A DNA stretch of 18,255 bases. Origin: CAJCIY01 sp036379355. Its GTDB lineage: Bacteria; Actinomycetota; Actinomycetes; Mycobacteriales; CAJCIY01. The stretch spans positions 1 to 18,255 of the forward strand of contig DASVGV010000091.1 of NCBI GenBank assembly GCA_036379355.1, given 5' to 3'. The notes beneath the pieces are model-generated. The model ran no database searches. It saw only the letters and a program-made list of their open reading frames with translations, and had not been told where the DNA came from. Shown here piece after piece: positions 14,849 through 18,255 of the stretch (positions are counted from its first letter, which is position 1; every line of letters begins with the position of its first letter). A program made the position numbers and the translations under genes.

Positions 14849-16371
14849 GCCGCCGCCCGGTGCACGCCGCGAAGTCCCAGTGCTGCGTCGACGTCGTACG
14901 GGGCCGGCCGGTCCCGGCCGCCGAGGTCGGCCAAGGTCCAGGCAACCCGCAGCACCCGGTCGAAGCCGCGCGCCGACAGCAGGCCGCTCTCCAGAGCTCG
15001 GGAGGCGGACCCGATGGTGGCCGCGGGGAGGCGGAGCTCGCCGCGGAGGACCGCTCCGGGCGCCCCGGCGTTCAGGCGCCAGGGCCGGCCGGACCACCGG
15101 GCGGCGGCCGCTGCGCGCGCCGCAACCACCCGCGCGCGGACGAGGGCGGTCGCCTCCGCGGCGCTGCCGGGCGCCAGCAGGTCGGCACGCGAGATCGGCT
15201 GCACCTGCCGCCGCAGGTCGACGCGGTCCAGCAGCGCGCCCGAGAGCCGGGACTGGTAGCGGCGGCGGACGGTCGACGGGCAGGTGCAGTCGCGGTCACG
15301 GGCGGGCGCGCAGGGGCACGGGTTCGCCGCGAGCACCAACTGGACGCGGGCGGGGAAGCGCGCCGTGCCGCTGGCGCGGGCGATCTCCACGACGCCCGAC
15401 TCGAGCGGCTGCCGCAGCGCGTCCAGGACCCCGGACGCGAACTCGGGCGCCTCGTCGAGGAACAGCACCCCGCCGTGCGCCGCCGACACCGCGCCGGGTC
15501 GCAGGACCCGGCCACCACCGCCGACGAGGGCCACGAGCGACGCGCTGTGGTGGGGGGCACGAAACGGCGGTCGCAGGACCAGCGGCGTCTCGGGAGGGAG
15601 CAGCCCGAGGAGCGAGTGCACGGCCGAGACCTCGAGAGCCGTCTCGTGGTCGAGGGGCGGCAGGAGCCCGGGAAGCCGCTCGGCCAGCAGGGTCTTGCCG
15701 GCGCCCGGGGGCCCGGTCAGCAGCAGGTGATGGCCGCCGGCCGCCGCGACCTCCAGCGCGAGGCGGGCCTCTGCCTGGCCGACGACGTCGGCCAGGTCGG
15801 GACCGGCCGCCTCGACGTCCCCCGCCTCGACCGCGCGGAGCGGGGGCACGCCCGCGGACCGGCCGGTGAGCAGGTCGACGAGCCCGGACAGGGAGTCGAC
15901 CGCCTCCACCGCCACGCCGGGGACGAGCCCGGCCTCCACCGCGTTGCCGGTGGGCACCACCACGCGATCGCGGCCGCTACGGACGGCCGCGAGCACGGCC
16001 GGCAGCACGCCGCGGACCGGCCTGACGCGACCGTCGAGTCCGAGCTCGCCGAACAGGACCCGCCGGTCGGCCGCGTCGGTCGGGACGACGTCGGCTGCGG
16101 CCAGGACGGAAGCCGCGATGGCCAGGTCGAACGACGAGCCCGACTTCGGCAGCGCGGCGGGCGAGAGCCCGACGGTGATCCGGTGCTGCGGCCACGTGAG
16201 CCCGGAGTTGACCACCGCCGCCTTGACCCGGTCGCGGGCCTCGTGCAGCGAGGTGTCCGGCAGTCCCACGAGCGCCAGGCCGGGCAGCCCGGCCGCGAGG
16301 TCGGTCTCCACCTCGACGAGGTGCCCGTCCACGCCGACCAGCGCGACCGACCACGACCGGGCGATCGTCAC
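14845..16371 (-). CDS. yifB: YifB/ComM-family AAA+ ATPase (Mg-chelatase-like)
   Basis: A 508-residue ATPase. The N-terminal Lon-protease-like domain (about 1-170) shows VEVETDLAAGLPGLALVGLPD and LPKSGSSFDLAIA. The Mg-chelatase-type AAA+ module has Walker A GPPGAGKT (220-227) and Walker B LFLDEAPE (303-310). A four-cysteine cluster follows (C352, C354, C362, C364 in NPCPC and CTC), and a C-terminal helical domain closes the protein. The proteobacterial member ComM is a hexameric helicase promoting branch migration in natural transformation, which fits the coupled dprA downstream and nuclease-like yraN upstream. The GTG start overlaps the yraN stop by 4 bases. The dprA/yifB/yraN group is conserved across actinobacteria including ones with no known competence, so the role here is inferred. 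Confidence 0.94.
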   Translation of the reverse strand: MTIARSWSVALVGVDGHLVEVETDLAAGLPGLALVGLPDTSLHEARDRVKAAVVNSGLTWPQHRITVGLSPAALPKSGSSFDLAIAASVLAAADVVPTDAADRRVLFGELGLDGRVRPVRGVLPAVLAAVRSGRDRVVVPTGNAVEAGLVPGVAVEAVDSLSGLVDLLTGRSAGVPPLRAVEAGDVEAAGPDLADVVGQAEARLALEVAAAGGHHLLLTGPPGAGKTLLAERLPGLLPPLDHETALEVSAVHSLLGLLPPETPLVLRPPFRAPHHSASLVALVGGGGRVLRPGAVSAAHGGVLFLDEAPEFASGVLDALRQPLESGVVEIARASGTARFPARVQLVLAANPCPCAPARDRDCTCPSTVRRRYQSRLSGALLDRVDLRRQVQPISRADLLAPGSAAEATALVRARVVAARAAAAARWSGRPWRLNAGAPGAVLRGELRLPAATIGSASRALESGLLSARGFDRVLRVAWTLADLGGRDRPAPYDVDAALGLRGVHRAAA

Positions 16372-16727
16372 AGGACACCGCGCAGGTGCTCGATCTGGGC
16401 GGGACCGGTGCGCGGGCGCAGCACGGACACGACGTCGAACCGCACGGTGGCGTAGCCGCCGCCGGACGCGGCCAGCCAGGCGGCCGCCAGTCGTCGCAGG
16501 CGTTGGGCCTTGGCGGCCGTGACGGCCTCTGCGGGTAGCCCGAACCGGGTCGAGGAGCGGGTCTTGACCTCGCAGACGACGAGGGTGTCGCTCTCCGCGG
16601 CGAGAATGTCGATCTCCCCGTACGGACAGCGCCAGTTGCGCGCGAGGAGGCGGTGGCCGTGGGCCACCAGGTGAGCGGCGGCAAGATCCTCGCCGTAGCG
16701 ACCGAGTCCGTCCTTGGCTGCGGGCAT
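16368..16727 (-). CDS. yraN: UPF0102/YraN-family nuclease-like protein
   Basis: A 119-residue protein of the YraN family, which has a restriction-endonuclease-like (Holliday-junction-resolvase) fold but no settled role. Likely active residues are E13 (GRYGEDLAA), D40 (GEIDILA) and E53/K55 (CEVKTRSS), matching the E...D...ExK nuclease layout. The ATG at 16727 is the natural start, with the family motif beginning at residue 8. It lies 64 bases after the DUF2469 gene and overlaps yifB by 4 bases, in the usual yraN-yifB-dprA order. Length is typical. Confidence 0.93.
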   Translation of the reverse strand: MPAAKDGLGRYGEDLAAAHLVAHGHRLLARNWRCPYGEIDILAAESDTLVVCEVKTRSSTRFGLPAEAVTAAKAQRLRRLAAAWLAASGGGYATVRFDVVSVLRPRTGPAQIEHLRGVL

Positions 16728-16791
16728 GCGGCGACACTGGCCCGTCCGGCAAGATCGACACCGTGGCCGATCGAGAATGTGGACGAGCCCC

Positions 16792-17085
16792 CTACAGCTC
16801 GGGCTTCTCCAGCTTCTCGACGTTCACGTCGCGGAATGTCAGGACGGTCACGTCCTTGACGAAGCGCGACGGCCGGTACATGTCCCAGACCCACGCGTCG
16901 TGCAGGGTGATCTCGAAGTACACCTCGCCGCCGGCGTTGCGCGGCTCGACGCGCACGTCGTTGGCGAGATAGAACCGGCGCTCGGTCTCCACGACGTAGT
17001 CGAACTGCCCCACGATGTCGCGGTAGTCGCGATAGAGCCGCAGCTCCATCTCGGTTTCGTACTTCTCGAGGTCCTCGGCGCTCAC
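16792..17085 (-). CDS. DUF2469 domain-containing protein (unknown function)
   Basis: A 97-residue soluble, acidic protein conserved in actinobacteria (Rv2901c in M. tuberculosis) and nearly always next to rnhB. It is recognised by MSAEDLEKYETEMELRLYR at the start, then FDYVVETERRFYLAN, YFEITLHDAWVWDMYRPS and a VTVLTFRDVNVEKLEKPEL ending. It covers the whole family length. No catalytic motif, cysteines or membrane segment are seen; charged, aromatic-rich strands suggest a small binding domain. The start is GTG at 17085, overlapping the rnhB stop by 4 bases, so it is coupled to RNase HII. Function is unknown and I do not assign one. Confidence 0.93.
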   Translation of the reverse strand: MSAEDLEKYETEMELRLYRDYRDIVGQFDYVVETERRFYLANDVRVEPRNAGGEVYFEITLHDAWVWDMYRPSRFVKDVTVLTFRDVNVEKLEKPEL

Positions 17086-17843
17086 GCCACCACACTCTCG
17101 TCGGCTGCGGGGTCGCAGCCCGCGGGTTCACCGGCCACGCCCACCAGCGGGTCCATCGAGGCGTCCGTCACGAGCCCATCATCGCTCAGGGCCGGCCCGG
17201 CCAGTGCCCGGCGGACGTTGACGTAGCTGCGCCGGTGCTCGGCGCACGGGCCGTACGCCTCGAGTGCCGCCGCGTGCGCGGGCGTGACGTACCCCTTGTG
17301 CACCTCGAACCCGTACGCGGGAAAGCGGGCTGCCAGCGCCGTCATGATCCGGTCGCGGGTCACCTTGGCCAGCACCGACGCCGCCGCGACGTTGGCCGAC
17401 ACCCGGTCGCCCTTCCACACCGCCAGCCCCGGGACGCCGAGGCCGCGAACGGGGAACCCGTCGGTCAGGGCGTACGCGGGCGCCGGGTCGAGCCGGGCCA
17501 GCGCCCGGCGCATCCCCATGACGTTCGCGACGTGCAGGCCGATGCGGTCGACGTCGGCCGCGTCGATCACCACCACCGACCAGGCCTCGGCGCGGCGGAC
17601 CACCCGGTCGTAGACCCGGTCGCGCGCGGCGGGTGTCAGCAGCTTGGAGTCGGCCAGCTCGGCGATCGCGCCGGCGCGCCCGGCCGGCAGGATGCACGCA
17701 CCGACGACCAGCGGACCCGCGCACGCGCCCCGCCCGGCCTCGTCGGCGCCGGCGATCCGGTCGAAGCCCGCCTGCCGCAGCCGCCGCTCGAGCTTCAGCA
17801 GAGCGGGCCCGCGCGGGGCGGGCCCGGGGGCCCGGGACGCCAT
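17082..17843 (-). CDS. rnhB: Ribonuclease HII
   Basis: RNase HII cuts RNA in RNA/DNA hybrids and single ribonucleotides left in DNA. The 253-residue protein has the opening motif AGADEAGRG (31-39) with catalytic D34 and E35. D128 lies in ALTDGF, and D164 in the segment ending LAKVTRD. HKGYVTPAHAAAL (182-194) is the substrate-binding region; the usual GYGT is GYVT here. After about 215 there is a variable 38-residue tail. The ATG at 17843 gives a short basic leader (MASRAPGPAPRGP) before the domain, with only 10 bases from the lepB stop. It is coupled by a 4-base overlap to the DUF2469 gene. Confidence 0.96.
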   Translation of the reverse strand: MASRAPGPAPRGPALLKLERRLRQAGFDRIAGADEAGRGACAGPLVVGACILPAGRAGAIAELADSKLLTPAARDRVYDRVVRRAEAWSVVVIDAADVDRIGLHVANVMGMRRALARLDPAPAYALTDGFPVRGLGVPGLAVWKGDRVSANVAAASVLAKVTRDRIMTALAARFPAYGFEVHKGYVTPAHAAALEAYGPCAEHRRSYVNVRRALAGPALSDDGLVTDASMDPLVGVAGEPAGCDPAADESVVA

Positions 17844-17853
17844 GCGGGCGAGA

Positions 17854-18255
17854 CTAGACCGCGCGGCGGCGGGCCCGGCGCCGCCGGCGCAGCGCCCGGC
17901 CGCCCACCAGCGGCAGCAGCAGGGCGGGAGCGCTGACGATCGGCATGCCGGCGACCGCGGCGGTCGCGGACGGGACGGACTTGAAGGTCTTCGGGACGCG
18001 CAGGAACCCGATCCTGCTCACGGGCAGGATGCGGACGAAGGCCCGTCCGACGATCTTGCTGCGCGGCACGAAGCCGTTGGGTCTGGAGTCCGAGGAGTTG
18101 CCGCGGTTGTCGCCCATCACCCAGTACATGCCCTGGGGGACGACGATCGGCTTGGGGTCGTTGTCGCAGACCGCCGGGTTGTATCCCTGGTTGTTCTCGA
18201 CCTGCGCGAGCGACGCCGCGCAGAACGCCGACTTGTTGTCGTCGTACACGTAGGT
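17854..18255 (-). CDS. lepB: Signal peptidase I, C-terminal part (cut by window edge)
   Basis: The last 133 residues of a type I signal peptidase, the membrane serine protease that removes Sec and Tat signal peptides. The box E motif GDNRGNSSDSR is intact, followed by a family-typical IVGRAFVRILPVSRIG segment. The catalytic Ser and Lys lie upstream, outside the window. Two cysteines near the start of the fragment (FCAAS and VCDND) could form a disulfide in the extracytoplasmic domain. After the protease domain there is a Pro/Ala-rich hydrophobic stretch (AAVAGMPIVSAPALLLPLVG), then an Arg-rich end (RALRRRRRARRRAV). This suggests a C-terminal membrane helix with a cytoplasmic basic tail, a layout known in several actinobacterial signal peptidases. 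rnhB follows after 10 bases. Confidence 0.95.
   Translation of the reverse strand, partial: TYVYDDNKSAFCAASLAQVENNQGYNPAVCDNDPKPIVVPQGMYWVMGDNRGNSSDSRPNGFVPRSKIVGRAFVRILPVSRIGFLRVPKTFKSVPSATAAVAGMPIVSAPALLLPLVGGRALRRRRRARRRAV

Noticed and set aside
14860..16455. A 531-codon plus-strand frame opposite yifB.
   Set aside because: The YifB Walker motifs and cysteine cluster on the minus strand account for this region; the plus-strand text is low complexity.
1..18255. CRISPR arrays, insertion sequences, tRNA/rRNA genes, origins.
   Set aside because: No regularly spaced repeats, transposase motifs, tRNA-like cloverleaf with CCA or conserved rRNA stretches were found on either strand by reading.

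Overview
The window is a stretch of high-GC (clearly above 70% by eye) chromosomal DNA from an actinobacterium. Evidence: third-codon-position G/C bias, frequent GTG starts, 4-base stop/start overlaps, a WhiG-type sigma factor, the DUF2469/rnhB pair, and gene order matching the lepB-to-ispG housekeeping block known from Streptomyces, Mycobacterium and relatives. The whiG next to rpsB favours a sporulating or motile actinomycete over a mycobacterium; the genus cannot be told from the sequence alone. I see no plasmid, phage, IS, tRNA, rRNA or CRISPR signal.

Right block (18255 down to 11595, all minus strand, read right to left): 3' end of lepB (signal peptidase I), rnhB (RNase HII), a DUF2469 gene, yraN (UPF0102 nuclease-like), yifB (Mg-chelatase/ComM-like AAA+ ATPase), dprA (DNA-processing protein), xerC-like tyrosine recombinase, and whiG/fliA-family sigma factor. 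Several junctions are 4-base overlaps (rnhB/DUF2469, yraN/yifB, yifB/dprA), so most of this is one operon. It joins protein secretion, R-loop/ribonucleotide repair, uptake and processing of single-stranded DNA, chromosome dimer resolution and a developmental sigma factor.

Centre (about 9624-11579, plus strand): a two-gene island. It holds a secreted M23/LytM-like protein with altered zinc-ligand positions and a YihY/BrkB-family membrane protein. The island is divergent from rpsB and convergent with whiG.

Left block (9303 down to 1, all minus strand): rpsB (S2), tsf (EF-Ts), pyrH (UMP kinase), frr (ribosome recycling factor), cdsA (CDP-diglyceride synthase), an aldo/keto reductase, rlmN (23S rRNA/tRNA m2A methyltransferase), dxr (DXP reductoisomerase), rseP/rip1 (site-2 protease) and the 5' part of ispG. 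This is the classical translation / phospholipid / MEP-isoprenoid cluster, with coupled junctions pyrH/frr, rlmN/dxr and dxr/rseP. The aldo/keto reductase between cdsA and rlmN is the one member that does not belong to the usual set.

I did not find a convincing new multi-gene system. The points most worth a second look are the degenerate M23 protein and its unresolved start, the structured rpsB leader, the aldo/keto reductase insertion, and the DUF2469 gene of unknown role.
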